Assembly (NCBI RefSeq): GCF_003751225.1
Contig: NZ_RJKE01000001.1
Location: 1,550,001-1,614,000, forward strand
Direction of reading: 5' to 3'
From: Actinocorallia herbida
GTDB lineage: Bacteria > Actinomycetota > Actinomycetes > Streptosporangiales > Streptosporangiaceae
Length of the DNA: 64,000 nucleotides
Shown here: positions 18,607 to 27,731 of the stretch, one piece after another
How positions within the stretch are numbered: position 1 is the stretch's first letter
Layout of the letters: each line of letters begins with the position of its first letter
The notes under the pieces: model-generated
The model's input: the letters and a program-made list of their open reading frames with translations, nothing else
Database searches by the model: none
Told to the model about the DNA's origin: nothing
Translations under genes and position numbers: made by a program

Positions 18607-20073
18607 ATGGCAGACCCCAAGGGGTTCTTGAAGGTCACGCAGCGGGAGCTGCCCGCCCGCCGGCCGGTGGACGTGCGCATCCGTGACTGGAAGGAGGTCT
18701 ACGAGGACTTCCAGCGCCCGACCCTGGAGCGCCAGGCCAGCCGGTGCATGGACTGCGGCATCCCGTTCTGCCACCAGGGCTGCCCGCTCGGGAACCTCAT
18801 CCCCGAGTGGAACAACCTGGTCTACAAGCAGGACTGGCGCCAGGGCATCGAGCGGCTGCACGCGACGAACAACTTCCCGGAGTTCACCGGGCGGCTGTGC
18901 CCCGCGCCGTGTGAGACCGCCTGCGTCCTGGGCATCAACCAGGACCCGGTGACCATCAAGCGGGTCGAGGTCGAGCTGATCGACCGGGCGTTCGCCGAAG
19001 GCTGGGTCAAGCCCCAGCCCCCGGCCGTCAAGACCGGCAAGAAGGTCGCCGTCATCGGCTCGGGCCCCGCGGGCCTGGCCGCCGCCCAGCAGCTCACCCG
19101 GGCCGGGCACGACGTCGTCGTCTACGAGCGCTCCGACGCGCTCGGCGGACTGCTGCGCCGCGGCATCCCCGAGTTCAAGATGGAGAAGCGCCACGTCGAG
19201 CGGCGCCTCGACCAGATGCGCGCCGAGGGCACGGTCTTCAAGACCGGCGTCGACGTCGGCGTCGACATCACCGCCGAGGAGCTGCGCGCCGAGTACGACG
19301 CGGTCGTCCTGGCGGGCGGCGCGACGGCCTGGCGCGACCTGAACGTCCCGGGCCGCGAGGCCAAGGGCGTCCACCAGGCGATGGAGTACCTGCCCATCGC
19401 CAACCAGGTGGCCGAGGGCGTCATCGCGGAGCCGACCATCTCCGCCGAGGGCAAGCACGTCGTCGTCATCGGCGGCGGCGACACCGGCGCGGACTGCATC
19501 GGCACCGCGCTGCGCCAGGGCGCCGCTTCGGTGACGCAGCTGGAGATCATGCCGCGGCCGCCGGAGGCCCGTCCGGGCCACCAGCCGTGGCCGACGTTCC
19601 CCATCCTGTTCAAGATGGAGAGCGCGCACGAGGAGCTGGAGGCCGCGGGCGGCCCCCGGGTCTACGCGGCGAACACGCTCGGCTTCACCGCCGACGAGGA
19701 CGGCAACGTCAAGTCGCTGCGCCTCGTGGACGTCGAGGGCCCGTCGACCGGCTTCAAGCCGATCGAGGGCAGCGAGCGGGAGATCCCGGCCGAGCTCGTC
19801 ACGCTGTCGATGGGCTTCCTCGGCCCGCAGCGCGAGGGTCTGCTCGAGCAGCTCGGCGTCGAGCTGGACGGGCGCGGCAACGTGGTCCGCGACCTGGACT
19901 ACCGCACCTCCGTCGACGGCGTCTACGTCGCCGGCGACATGGGCCGCGGCCAGTCCCTGATCGTCTGGGCGATCGCCGAAGGCCGTTCCGCGGCCTCCCG
20001 CGTGGACCAGGACCTCCAGGGCTCCACCGCCCTGCCGTACCCGATCCCGCCGAACGCCCGCCCGATCGCGTAA
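18607..20073 (+). CDS. gltD: Glutamate synthase small subunit
   Basis: A 488-residue FAD- and NADPH-dependent subunit that feeds electrons to GltB. The N-terminal Fe-S cysteines are in RCMDCGIPFCHQGCP (C47, C50, C55, C59) and GRLCPAPCETAC. The FAD site is VIGSGPAGLAAA and the NAD(P) site VIGGGDTGADC. A final FAD contact is YVAGDMGRGQSLIVWAI. The ATG follows TAGGAGG at eight bases. It shares the transcript with gltB and is followed by a strong hairpin. Confidence 0.98.
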   Translation: MADPKGFLKVTQRELPARRPVDVRIRDWKEVYEDFQRPTLERQASRCMDCGIPFCHQGCPLGNLIPEWNNLVYKQDWRQGIERLHATNNFPEFTGRLCPAPCETACVLGINQDPVTIKRVEVELIDRAFAEGWVKPQPPAVKTGKKVAVIGSGPAGLAAAQQLTRAGHDVVVYERSDALGGLLRRGIPEFKMEKRHVERRLDQMRAEGTVFKTGVDVGVDITAEELRAEYDAVVLAGGATAWRDLNVPGREAKGVHQAMEYLPIANQVAEGVIAEPTISAEGKHVVVIGGGDTGADCIGTALRQGAASVTQLEIMPRPPEARPGHQPWPTFPILFKMESAHEELEAAGGPRVYAANTLGFTADEDGNVKSLRLVDVEGPSTGFKPIEGSEREIPAELVTLSMGFLGPQREGLLEQLGVELDGRGNVVRDLDYRTSVDGVYVAGDMGRGQSLIVWAIAEGRSAASRVDQDLQGSTALPYPIPPNARPIA

Positions 20074-20089
20074 CGCGACCCGAGCACCG

Positions 20090-20128
20090 CCGAAGGGCGC
20101 GCCCCCGTTCCGGGGACGCGCCCTTCGG
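20090..20128 (+). terminator. Terminator of gltBD
   Basis: Perfect 12-bp stem CCGAAGGGCGCG (20090-20101) with its complement (20117-20128); the loop can form an extra CCCC/GGGG pairing. Confidence 0.88.
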
Positions 20129-20147
20129 TCATGTGATGGGGGTCACA

Positions 20148-20199
20148 TTGTCTTGGCGATATGTCGCGTCCTATTCTTTAGATTCTCAGCGATATATCG
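20148..20199 (+). promoter_or_regulatory. Promoter with two CGATAT palindromic sites
   Basis: A -35 TTGTCT (20148-20153) and -10 TATTCT (20172-20177) are separated by 18 bases. The spacer carries GCGATATGTCG (20156-20166), and a perfect 10-base palindrome CGATATATCG (20190-20199) lies just after the expected transcription start. The two sites start 33 bases apart, three helical turns, so they could be held by one repressor oligomer. They do not resemble the iron box of DtxR/IdeR; the regulator is not identifiable here. Confidence 0.6.
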
Positions 20200-20211
20200 A
20201 GAGGGGTCGCG

Positions 20212-20913
20212 ATGGCCAGGGGCGGATGGGTGCTCGACAGGCTGCTGGTGCGCGGCACCGTGGCGGCGGCCGAGGACGCGGGCGGCCGGTGGCGGCGGGT
20301 GCGGGTCGAAGGGGTGCCCGGGCTGGAGTGGAAGCCGGGGCAGCAGGTCAGGGTGCAGGTGGGGGAGCTGTCGCTGCGCGGCGCGTTCGACCTCTTGCGG
20401 ACGTACTCGGTGTGGGACTACGAAGGCGGCGCGGTCGAACTGCGCGTCTTCACCCACGGGGACGGCCCCGGCGCGCGTTGGGGGAGGGAGGTGAAGGCGG
20501 GTGACGAGATCATGTTCAAGGCCCCCGAAGGCAATCTCACCCTCCGCGAGGGTGCGGCGGGGCACCTGTTCGTCGGCGAGGAGACGGCCTCGGTGGCCTT
20601 CGGCGCGCTGACCCGCGGCCTCGGCGCGGCCGCGCGGGCCGTCGTGGAGACCGGCGACCCGGCCGACCGCCTGCCCCTCGACGCCGACGTGACCTGGCTG
20701 GACCGCGGCACCGACTCCGCCCACGACTCCGCCCGCCTCGTCGAGGCCGTCGCGGCCCTGTCGGACCTGAAGCCCGGCACCATCGCCTACCTCGCGGGGG
20801 AGGCCAAGACCTGCCAGTCCGTCAAGCGCCACCTCCTGCACGACCGCTCCTGGCCCCGCCGCGACATCGTCGTCAAGCCCTTCTGGACCCCCGGCAAGCG
20901 CGGCATGGACTGA
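20212..20913 (+). CDS. Siderophore-interacting family flavin reductase
   Basis: A 233-residue SIP-family protein: an N-terminal FAD-binding barrel (about 15-110, with RTYSVWDYEGGAVELRVFTHGDGPGARW split over strands) and a C-terminal NAD(P)H-type domain. The C-terminal helix segment YLAGEAKTCQSVKRHL is characteristic. Such proteins reduce ferric siderophores to release iron in the cytoplasm. The RTYSV flavin motif replaces the more common RxYTx. The ATG follows GAGAGGGG. It stands alone behind a terminator and a promoter with paired palindromes. Confidence 0.9.
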   Translation: MARGGWVLDRLLVRGTVAAAEDAGGRWRRVRVEGVPGLEWKPGQQVRVQVGELSLRGAFDLLRTYSVWDYEGGAVELRVFTHGDGPGARWGREVKAGDEIMFKAPEGNLTLREGAAGHLFVGEETASVAFGALTRGLGAAARAVVETGDPADRLPLDADVTWLDRGTDSAHDSARLVEAVAALSDLKPGTIAYLAGEAKTCQSVKRHLLHDRSWPRRDIVVKPFWTPGKRGMD

Positions 20914-20985
20914 ACCGCACGGCGCCCGGCCCGGCCGGTTCCGCGTCGGTCTCCCCTCGCCGTGCGGCCGAGACGGACGGCGGAC

Positions 20986-21231
20986 ATGAGGAAGAAGAGG
21001 GCGCCGGGAACGGCGCAGCCGATCGCGCTGGTCAGGGTCGGGCCGTCCGGGGACGCGGTCGCGATGAACATCCGGCAGACCGAGGCCGGGCCCGCCGCGC
21101 AGCACTTCGTCATGCTCCGCGACGGCGCCACGGCGGCCGGCTGCCTTTTCGACCCGGTGCGGATCGGCGACACCTTCCTCCGCGGCGTCGAGGGACTCGT
21201 CCGGACCCACGCCGCACGTCGGCCCTCCTGA
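20986..21231 (+). CDS. Small hypothetical protein
   Basis: An 81-residue reading frame with a basic N-terminus (MRKKR) and a compact mixed sequence containing IALVRVGPSGDAVAMN and DPVRIGDTFLRGVEGL. No family is recognised and no clear ribosome binding site precedes the ATG. It is kept because its composition looks protein-like and nothing better explains the 465-base gap between flanking genes. The opposite strand is also open here but its translation looks like an antisense shadow. It may not be a real gene. Confidence 0.4.
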   Translation: MRKKRAPGTAQPIALVRVGPSGDAVAMNIRQTEAGPAAQHFVMLRDGATAAGCLFDPVRIGDTFLRGVEGLVRTHAARRPS

Positions 21232-21378
21232 GCCGCGTCCTGGAGCGCCTTGAAGACGACGCGGCCTCCGGCGGTGGGCTCTGTGAGGTGAGGGAGGCCC
21301 GGTCCGGTCCGCAGGAAGCGCCGGGGGTTCTCCACAGGGGTTCGCGCAGGTCAGCGTGGGTGTGCGTAGGGTGGGGGC

Positions 21379-22173
21379 ATGCGGATCTTTGTGGTGGACG
21401 CGTTCACGGATCAGGCGTTCCAGGGGAATCCGGCGGGGGTGTGCCTGCTGGAGAAGCCCGCGGAGCCCAGGTGGATGCAGGCGGTGGCTGCGGAGATGCG
21501 GCACTCGGAGACGGCGTTCGTGCGGGCGCTCGACGAGGGGTTCGAGTTGCGGTGGTTCACCCCGGCGACCGAGGTGCGGCTGTGCGGGCACGCGACGCTG
21601 GCGGCGGCGCGGGCGATCTATGCCGAGGGGCTCGCCGAGCCATGGCAGACACTGGAGTTCTCCACGCTGAGCGGGCTGCTCACGGTCAAGCAGGAGGATG
21701 AAGGGCTGCGGCTGGACTTTCCCGCGGTGCCCGCCGAACGCGTCGAGCCACCGGCGGGGCTGGCCGCCGCGCTGGGGGCCGAACCGGTGTTCACCGCGCG
21801 CAACGCCCAGAACGACCTGCTCGTCGCGGTGCCCGACGCGGCGGTCGTCCGCGGGATGCGCCCGGACTTCGCGCTGCTGGAGACCCTGGACGCGCGGGGT
21901 GTCTGCGTCACCGCGCCCGCCGACGCCGAAGCGGGCGACGCCGATTTCGTCTCCCGGTTCTTCGCGCCCTCGGTCGGGGTTCCGGAGGATCCGGTCACCG
22001 GCTCCGCCCACTGCATGCTGGCCCCCTACTGGGCCGAGCGCCTCGGCCGCGACACCCTCACCGGCGTCCAGGTCTCGGCTCGCTCCGGCAAGGTGGGCGT
22101 CCGCCTGGAAGGCGGCCGGGTCCACCTCACCGGCCAGGCCGTGATCGTCCTGATCGGTGAACTCATGGTGTGA
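21379..22173 (+). CDS. PhzF-family isomerase/epimerase
   Basis: A 264-residue protein of the PhzF/diaminopimelate-epimerase fold, two similar halves. The catalytic Glu is E44 in HSETAFV, and the family signatures LCGHATLAAA and VPEDPVTGSAHC are intact. No phenazine genes are nearby, so the substrate is unknown; most family members outside phz clusters are uncharacterised. TAGGGT (21367-21372) lies six bases before the ATG, with no ribosome binding site, which suggests a leaderless transcript. It converges on the aminopeptidase gene across a shared hairpin. Confidence 0.92.
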   Translation: MRIFVVDAFTDQAFQGNPAGVCLLEKPAEPRWMQAVAAEMRHSETAFVRALDEGFELRWFTPATEVRLCGHATLAAARAIYAEGLAEPWQTLEFSTLSGLLTVKQEDEGLRLDFPAVPAERVEPPAGLAAALGAEPVFTARNAQNDLLVAVPDAAVVRGMRPDFALLETLDARGVCVTAPADAEAGDADFVSRFFAPSVGVPEDPVTGSAHCMLAPYWAERLGRDTLTGVQVSARSGKVGVRLEGGRVHLTGQAVIVLIGELMV

Positions 22174-22181
22174 AGGGCGAA

Positions 22182-22214
22182 GGCCGCGCACCGATCGGAG
22201 GTCGGTGCGCGGCC
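22182..22214. terminator. Bidirectional terminator between convergent genes
   Basis: Perfect 13-bp stem GGCCGCGCACCGA (22182-22194) with its complement (22202-22214) and a seven-base loop, placed between the stop codons of two convergent genes. Confidence 0.85.
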
Positions 22215-22227
22215 CGCGGGACACGGG

Positions 22228-23691
22228 TCAGGAGCGGGTGCTCTCCAGCCAGCCTTCGATGTCGTCGGCCTGGCGGGGGAGGGAGGCGGAGAGGTTGACG
22301 GCGCCGGTCTCGGTGACGACGAGGTCGTCTTCGATGCGGACGCCGATGCCGCGGAGCTCCTCGGGGAGGGTGAGGTCGTCGGGCTGGAGGTAGAGGCCGG
22401 GTTCGACGGTGAGGACGTGGCCGGGCTCGAGGACGCCGTCGAGGTAGGTCTCGGCGCGGGCCTTGGCGCAGTCGTGGACGTCCATGCCGAGCATGTGGCC
22501 GGAGCTGCACAGGGTGTAGCGGCGGTAGAGGCCGGAGTCGGGGTCGAGGGCGGCTTCGGCGCCGCCGGGCAGGAGGCCCCAGTCGTCGAGGCCCTCGGCG
22601 AGCACGCGTGTCGCGGCGTTGTGGAAGTCGCGGAAGCGGGCGCCGGGCTTGACCGCGGCGATCGCGGCCTCCTGGGCGGCGTACACGAGGTCGTAGACGC
22701 GGCGCTGGGCGTCGGTGAAGCGGCCGTTCGCGGGGATCGTGCGGGTGATGTCGGCGGTGTAGAACGAGTCGGTCTCGACGCCGGCGTCGAGCAGCAGCAG
22801 CTTGCCGTCGGGGACGGGGCCGTCGTTGCGGATCCAGTGGAGCACGCAGGCGTGCGCGCCGGCCGCGGCGATCGTCTCGTAGCCGGTGCCGTTGCCGTCC
22901 AGGCGGGCGCGGCGGTTGAAGGTGGCCTCGACCCAGCGCTCGCCGCGCGGGTGGCGCAGCGCGGACGGCAGCTCGGCGGCGACGTCGCCGAACCCGGCGA
23001 CGGTGAAGTCCACGGCCGCCTTGAGCTGGGCCACCTCGTACTCGTCCTTGATCAGGCGCAGCTCGGCCAGGACCGCGTGCAGCTCGTGGTCGGCCGTCGG
23101 GTTCGCGTGCGCGGGGACCAGGCCGTCGACGGTCTCGTCGACCTGGCGGACGACCCGCACGGGCGCGCCGCCGGAGGTGATCCGGCCGGGCAGGGACTCC
23201 AGGTCGGCGGCCTCCAGGCCGAGGGCCCGCTCGGTCTCGCCGAGGGTCCGGCGCCGCCCGACCCACAGCTCGCCGTGGCGGCGGTCGCGGTAGAACTGGG
23301 CGCCCATCGGGGTGTCGTCGCGCGGGGAGCGCGGGTGCGTGTACAGCACCGCCTCGTGGCCGGACGGGGTCGGCTCCAGGACCAGCACCGCGTCCGGCAC
23401 CGCCTCGGTGGCGAGTTCCGCGGTGAGGTGCGCGAACGCCGTATGCGGCCGGAAGGCGAAGTCGCAGTCGTTGCTGCGGACCTTGAGCCCGCCCGCGGGG
23501 ATCACCAGCCGCTCGCCGGGGAACCGCGCCGACACCGCGGCCCGCCGCTTCGCCGCGTAGACGGCGGCGGGCACCGGCTCCACCGGCACGTCGCTCGCCG
23601 CCCACCCGTGCCGGAAGAATTCGGCAAGAGCATCACTGACCGGCAGATCATGGCTTCCGGTGGCGAACCGGGCATCACTTGAGGTGTTCAT
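22228..23691 (-). CDS. pepP: Xaa-Pro aminopeptidase (M24B)
   Basis: A 487-residue metallopeptidase that removes N-terminal residues before proline. The N-terminal creatinase-like domain is followed by the pita-bread domain. The five metal ligands are visible: Asp in LLDAGVET, Asp in YTADITRT, His in SSGHMLGMDVHD, Glu in TVEPGLYL and Glu in RIEDDLVV. Length matches bacterial aminopeptidase P. On its own strand CATTAT lies 12 bases before the ATG, a possible -10 giving a very short leader. The gene name is by family assignment. Confidence 0.95.
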   Translation of the reverse strand: MNTSSDARFATGSHDLPVSDALAEFFRHGWAASDVPVEPVPAAVYAAKRRAAVSARFPGERLVIPAGGLKVRSNDCDFAFRPHTAFAHLTAELATEAVPDAVLVLEPTPSGHEAVLYTHPRSPRDDTPMGAQFYRDRRHGELWVGRRRTLGETERALGLEAADLESLPGRITSGGAPVRVVRQVDETVDGLVPAHANPTADHELHAVLAELRLIKDEYEVAQLKAAVDFTVAGFGDVAAELPSALRHPRGERWVEATFNRRARLDGNGTGYETIAAAGAHACVLHWIRNDGPVPDGKLLLLDAGVETDSFYTADITRTIPANGRFTDAQRRVYDLVYAAQEAAIAAVKPGARFRDFHNAATRVLAEGLDDWGLLPGGAEAALDPDSGLYRRYTLCSSGHMLGMDVHDCAKARAETYLDGVLEPGHVLTVEPGLYLQPDDLTLPEELRGIGVRIEDDLVVTETGAVNLSASLPRQADDIEGWLESTRS

Positions 23692-24124
23692 GGCGTGCTT
23701 TCCATAATGTCGTGGCAGGTGGCGGCGGTGCCCACCCTACGGCCGCCCCACCCTCGCCCGCTCCACCAGCCCCGGAAAACCCGCCGATCCCACCCCCGAG
23801 CCCCCGGCTCGCCCCGCTCCCGCACGCTCCGCACCGGCCCCGACCCATAACCCCGCGACCCGGCCCCGCGCGCGTCTCCGCACCGGCTTCGACCCGAGGC
23901 CGTGCGTCCGCGCCCCGCGTCGTCGGCACCGGTCGCCGCTTATGGGCCCGCCCTTCGCGCACGGGCTCTTGGTACCGGCCACGGTCGTCGGATTCGTGAC
24001 GTCGGCGTCAGGCCGCCGGGCGCCTCGGCGGGGCGCGGGCGATCGGCGGCGACGGGGCCCGGGGACGCCGCCCGCCCGGTGACCGGGTCCGGCCGCGACT
24101 TCGGGCGACCGGCTCGGTGGGCCG
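23692..24124. other. Non-coding gap upstream of the aminopeptidase gene
   Basis: No gene is supported in these 433 bases. The first 25 bases carry the aminopeptidase promoter on the minus strand. The rest is extremely C-rich on the plus strand (23730-23900) and then plain GC-rich sequence. Open frames here have proline- or arginine-rich translations of the kind seen in antisense shadows, without a ribosome site. Confidence 0.5.
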
Positions 24125-24766
24125 TCAGGAGCCGTTGATCCAGGCTCGGACGGCGGCGTTGAGGTCGGGGCCGGTCAGGGGGGCGACGGGGAGGGAGGTG
24201 GGGGTGGGGCGGAGGCCCTCGAGGGCGAGGGTGTGGTAGCGGAGCCAGGGGCGGCCGGGGGCGTGGCGGGTGTGCTCGGCGATGGTGGCGACGGCCATGA
24301 GGAGGAGGGTGAGGTCGCCCACGCCGAGGTCGGGGCGGACGGCGCCGGCCAGCTTGGCGCGGTCGAGGAGGAGCTCGATCGGCGGGATGAGCAGGCCCAG
24401 GGCGTTGTTCAGGCGGTCGTCCTCGCCGGGGGCGAGGATGAGCTCGCGAAGGCCCCGGTCGGCGAGGTGCTCGTCGGAGAAGCGCTGGAGGAACAGTTCC
24501 AGGGCCGTCCACGGGTCGGGTTCGGCGAGTGCGTCCTCGGCGAGGGCGCTGAGTTCCTCGCGGCGGAGCGCGAAGACCGCGTCGACGAGGTCCTCGCGGG
24601 TGGGAAAGCGCCGGTAGACGGTGCCGATGCCCACTCCCGCGGTCTTGGCGACCTCCTCCAGGGTGGTGTCCAGGCCGCGCTCGGCGAACAGCGCGCGGGC
24701 GGCGTCCAGCACACGGGCTCGGTTGCGTGCGGCGTCCTTGCGCAGTGGCCGGGTCGGCGTGGTCAT
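24125..24766 (-). CDS. TetR-family transcriptional regulator
   Basis: A 213-residue regulator. The N-terminal helix-turn-helix (about 12-58) contains ARALFAERGLDTTLEEVA and VGIGTVYRRFPTREDL, a canonical TetR DNA-binding region. The all-helical C-terminal ligand domain has LADRGLRELI and resembles the common actinobacterial subgroup that controls exporters or redox enzymes. It is divergent from an acetyltransferase gene across 91 bases, so it may control that gene and itself. The ligand is unknown. Confidence 0.92.
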   Translation of the reverse strand: MTTPTRPLRKDAARNRARVLDAARALFAERGLDTTLEEVAKTAGVGIGTVYRRFPTREDLVDAVFALRREELSALAEDALAEPDPWTALELFLQRFSDEHLADRGLRELILAPGEDDRLNNALGLLIPPIELLLDRAKLAGAVRPDLGVGDLTLLLMAVATIAEHTRHAPGRPWLRYHTLALEGLRPTPTSLPVAPLTGPDLNAAVRAWINGS

Positions 24767-24843
24767 AATGCGGGGATCCTACCGAAAAGTCTGATAGGTC
24801 ACACGAACCAGGACGGATCACCGGGAACCCGCTGACCTGGCCC

Positions 24844-24849
24844 TATCAT
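24844..24849 (+). promoter_or_regulatory. -10 element of the acetyltransferase gene
   Basis: TATCAT lies eight bases before ATG 24858 and no ribosome binding site is present, pointing to a leaderless or near-leaderless transcript. Confidence 0.45.
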
Positions 24850-24857
24850 CGGCGTTC

Positions 24858-25424
24858 ATGGAGACCGTCGAGACCGAGATCACCACCTGGTACCTGGAGC
24901 AGACCTCGCCGGACGACCTCGTCCCGGCCCGTCCCGCCGCGCTGGAGGTCGTCCGCGCCGAGGTGCCCAGCCCCGAGCTCAGCCGGTACCTGTACTTCGG
25001 CGTCGGCGGCGACTACAACTGGAGCGACCGCCTGCCCTGGAACTACGCCGACTGGGCCGAGTGGCTGGCCCGTCCGGGCGCGGAGACCTGGGTCGCCTAC
25101 GACCGCGGCACGCCCGCCGGATACGCCGAGTTCAGCCCTGGCCCCGACGGCGCCGTCGAGATCATCTGCTTCGGCCTGCTCTCGTCCTTCACCGGCAAGG
25201 GCTTCGGCGGCCATCTGCTCACCGAGGCCGTCCGCCGCGCCTGGACCGTCGGCGACCGGCACGACCTGCCCGCGACCTCGCGCGTCTGGCTGCACACCTG
25301 CTCCCTCGACGGCCCCGCCGCGCTCCCGAACTACACGAGGCGCGGTTTCCGGGTCTACGACACCAAGGAGAGCGTCGAGCGCGTCTGGGAGCGCCCGCTC
25401 GGGCCGTGGCCGGGAGCCTTCTGA
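24858..25424 (+). CDS. GNAT-family N-acetyltransferase
   Basis: A 188-residue protein with the GNAT fold. The acetyl-CoA pyrophosphate loop is GKGFGGHLL, preceded by the beta-4 segment IICFGLLSSF. The C-terminal part NYTRRGFRVYDT is the usual beta-6/7 region. The N-terminal half has a characteristic WSDRLPWNYADW segment shared by a subgroup acting on unknown small molecules. It is divergent from the TetR gene. Confidence 0.9.
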   Translation: METVETEITTWYLEQTSPDDLVPARPAALEVVRAEVPSPELSRYLYFGVGGDYNWSDRLPWNYADWAEWLARPGAETWVAYDRGTPAGYAEFSPGPDGAVEIICFGLLSSFTGKGFGGHLLTEAVRRAWTVGDRHDLPATSRVWLHTCSLDGPAALPNYTRRGFRVYDTKESVERVWERPLGPWPGAF

Positions 25425-25444
25425 CCAGGGCGGTCGAGGACGCC

Positions 25445-25477
25445 TGAGAAATCGGTGAGAGTGCGCTGAGAAAGCCC
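25445..25477 (+). promoter_or_regulatory. Three 11-bp direct repeats upstream of response regulator
   Basis: TGAGA recurs at 25445, 25456 and 25467, so three 11-base units (TGAGAAATCGG, TGAGAGTGCGC, TGAGAAAGCCC) lie head to tail. Eleven-base direct repeats on one face of the helix are the usual binding sites of OmpR-type regulators. They end 32 bases before a -10 (TACCGT, 25509-25514) that sits six bases before the start codon. Autoregulation by the encoded regulator is the likely meaning. Confidence 0.6.
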
Positions 25478-25520
25478 GGCGGTCCACGGAGCACCCGCGC
25501 CGGGTGGCTACCGTGAGGGC

Positions 25521-26246
25521 ATGACTACTCCGGACGAGCCGCGCGCCCACATTCTCGTCGTGGACGACGAGCCAGCCGTCCGCGAGTCCCTGGCCAGCAG
25601 CCTGATCTTCGAGGGCTACCAGGTCAGCGAGGCGGGCGACGGCGTCGAGGCGCTGGAGCAGGCCGAGAAGCTCGGCCCCGACCTGGTGATCCTCGACGTG
25701 CTCATGCCGCGCATGGACGGGCTGACGGCCTGCCGCCGGCTGCGCACCGGAGGGGACGCCACCCCCGTGCTGATGCTCACCGCCCGCGACATGGTCGGCG
25801 ACCGCGTCACCGGCCTCGACGCGGGCGCCGACGACTACCTCGTCAAGCCGTTCGAGCTCGACGAGCTGCTCGCCAGGGTCCGCGCCCTGCTCCGCCGCAG
25901 CGCCATGACGGGCGGGCCGCGCCCCGCCGAGGGCGACACCGACGAGGTGCTGGAGTTCGCGGGCCTGCGCATGAACACCCTCACCCGCGAGGTCACCCGC
26001 GAGGGCCGCGCGCTGGAGCTGACCCGCACCGAGTACATGCTGCTGGAGATGTTCATGGCGCACCCCCGCCAGGTGCTCACCCGCGAGCAGATCCTGGAGA
26101 CGGTCTGGGGCTTCGACTTCGAGCCCGCCTCCAACTCGCTCGACGTCTACGTCATGTACCTGCGCCGCAAGACCGAGGTGGACGGGATGCCCCGGCTCGT
26201 GCACACCGTCCGCGGCGTCGGGTACGTGCTGCGTCCGGGCTCATGA
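25521..26246 (+). CDS. OmpR-family response regulator, MprA-like
   Basis: A 241-residue regulator with a complete receiver: acidic pair D15/D16 in LVVDDE, phospho-acceptor D59 in VILDVLMP, Thr in VLMLTARD and Lys in YLVKPFE. The C-terminal winged helix contains [19 protein letters not shown] and [16 protein letters not shown]. It most resembles MprA of mycobacteria, which controls envelope-stress genes. It overlaps the sensor kinase by ATGA. A leaderless start is likely and three 11-bp repeats upstream suggest autoregulation. Confidence 0.94.
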   Translation: MTTPDEPRAHILVVDDEPAVRESLASSLIFEGYQVSEAGDGVEALEQAEKLGPDLVILDVLMPRMDGLTACRRLRTGGDATPVLMLTARDMVGDRVTGLDAGADDYLVKPFELDELLARVRALLRRSAMTGGPRPAEGDTDEVLEFAGLRMNTLTREVTREGRALELTRTEYMLLEMFMAHPRQVLTREQILETVWGFDFEPASNSLDVYVMYLRRKTEVDGMPRLVHTVRGVGYVLRPGS

Positions 26247-27685
26247 GGCGGCTTCCGCTGCGCGGGCGGATCGCGCTGCTGGCCTCGGCGGCCGTCGCCG
26301 TCGCCGTCGCGGCCTGCGCCGTCGCGAGCTGGTTCCTCGTCCGCGACGCCCTGTACAGCCAGCTCGACCGGCAGCTCGGCATCCAGGCCGACCGCCCGCC
26401 GGGCCGCGACGGTCTCGGCGACTGGAGCAGGCGCGAGATCGACATCGCGGCCGGGCAGTGCACGTCCGAGCCGCTCACCGACGAGAGCGAGGGCCCGTTC
26501 GGCGGGGGGCCCAGGCCCGGCGGCCGTCTCCAGCAGGTGGTCCTGCCCGACGGCAGCGTCTGCACGATTCCCAACGGCGGCAAGATCACCGTCACCGACG
26601 CCGACCTCGCGGTGGCGCGCGGGGAGAGCGAACGGGTCGTGCACGACGGCTCGGCCCTCGACACCGACGGCAACACGGTGGACGTCCGGATCATCACCAC
26701 CTCCGAGGTCCTGAACGCCGAGAACTACCGGATCACGTCGATGACGGCGCTGCCGCTCAGCCAGGTCACCGACCCGCTCCGGGAACTCGCCCTCACCCTG
26801 CTGCTGGTGTCGGCCTGCGGCATCGTCGGCTCCGCCATCGCCGGGCTGATGATCGCCCGCGCGTCGCTGAAGCCCGTCGACAACCTCACCGACGCCGTCG
26901 AGGAGGTCGCGCGGACCGAGGACCTGTCGGTGCGCCTCCCCGAGGAGGGCACCGACGAGATCGCCCGCCTCGGCAGGTCGTTCAACACGCTGACCACGGC
27001 GCTCGCCGCGTCCCAGGAGCGCCAGCGCAACCTCGTCGCCGACGCCGGGCACGAATTGCGCACCCCGCTGACGAGCATGCGCACCAACATCGACCTGCTG
27101 ATCCGCAGCCAGGAGACCGGCCGGGAGCTGCCGCCCGACACCAAGTCCCGGCTGCTGAACAGCGTCCGCGCCCAGATGCGCGAGCTGACCTCCCTCATCG
27201 GCGACCTCCTCCAGCTCGGCAGCCCCGCCGCCAAGCCGCGCCAGCACACCGAGGTCGCGTTCCACGAGGTGGTCGAACGCGCGGTGGAGCGCGCCCGCCT
27301 GCGCGGGCCGACGCTGACCGTCAGCGCGAGCCTCCAGCCGTGGTGGGTGGAAGGCGACCCCGACGGCCTGGAGCGCGCGGTGGTCAACCTCTGCGACAAC
27401 GCGGTGAAGTTCAGCCCGCCCGGCGGGTCCGTGGAGGTCAGCCTCGACCACGGGGTCCTGCTCGTGCGCGACCACGGCCCCGGCGTCGCCGAGGACGACC
27501 TCCCGTACGTCTTCGAGCGGTTCTGGCGGTCGCCGTCGGCGCGCAGCCTGCCCGGGTCCGGGCTCGGCCTGTCGATCGTCGCGCAGGTCGCCAGGGACGC
27601 GGGCGGGGACGTCTCCCTGGCGCCCGCCACGGGCGGCGGAACGGTCGCCCGGCTGGCCCTCCCGGGGACTCTCATCCGCCGTTAA
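26243..27685 (+). CDS. Sensor histidine kinase, MprB-like
   Basis: A 480-residue membrane kinase. The first helix spans about 10-32, an extracytoplasmic sensor region about 33-180, the second helix about 182-204, followed by HAMP. The phosphorylated His is H270 in [12 protein letters not shown]. The ATPase domain shows the N box ([12 protein letters not shown]), G1 ([10 protein letters not shown]), F box (VFERFWR) and G2 (GSGLGLSIV). It forms a pair with the preceding regulator through an ATGA overlap. Glycosyltransferase genes follow, possible targets of the pair. Confidence 0.95.
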   Translation: MRRLPLRGRIALLASAAVAVAVAACAVASWFLVRDALYSQLDRQLGIQADRPPGRDGLGDWSRREIDIAAGQCTSEPLTDESEGPFGGGPRPGGRLQQVVLPDGSVCTIPNGGKITVTDADLAVARGESERVVHDGSALDTDGNTVDVRIITTSEVLNAENYRITSMTALPLSQVTDPLRELALTLLLVSACGIVGSAIAGLMIARASLKPVDNLTDAVEEVARTEDLSVRLPEEGTDEIARLGRSFNTLTTALAASQERQRNLVADAGHELRTPLTSMRTNIDLLIRSQETGRELPPDTKSRLLNSVRAQMRELTSLIGDLLQLGSPAAKPRQHTEVAFHEVVERAVERARLRGPTLTVSASLQPWWVEGDPDGLERAVVNLCDNAVKFSPPGGSVEVSLDHGVLLVRDHGPGVAEDDLPYVFERFWRSPSARSLPGSGLGLSIVAQVARDAGGDVSLAPATGGGTVARLALPGTLIRR

Positions 27686-27731
27686 GCCGCGCATCAGGGC
27701 CTTCCCAGGGCCACTAGGCATCTTCACTGCC

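Noticed and set aside
13965-18680. A 1571-codon open frame opposite gltB
   Set aside because: Antisense shadow of a firmly identified gene; low-complexity translation.
20140-20212. Iron box for DtxR/IdeR upstream of the siderophore-interacting gene
   Set aside because: The palindromes are CGATAT-based and do not resemble the TTAGGTTAGGCTAACC-type iron box.
23675-23982. Short open frames in the gap before the aminopeptidase gene
   Set aside because: Proline- or glycine-rich translations, overlapping in several frames, no ribosome binding site.
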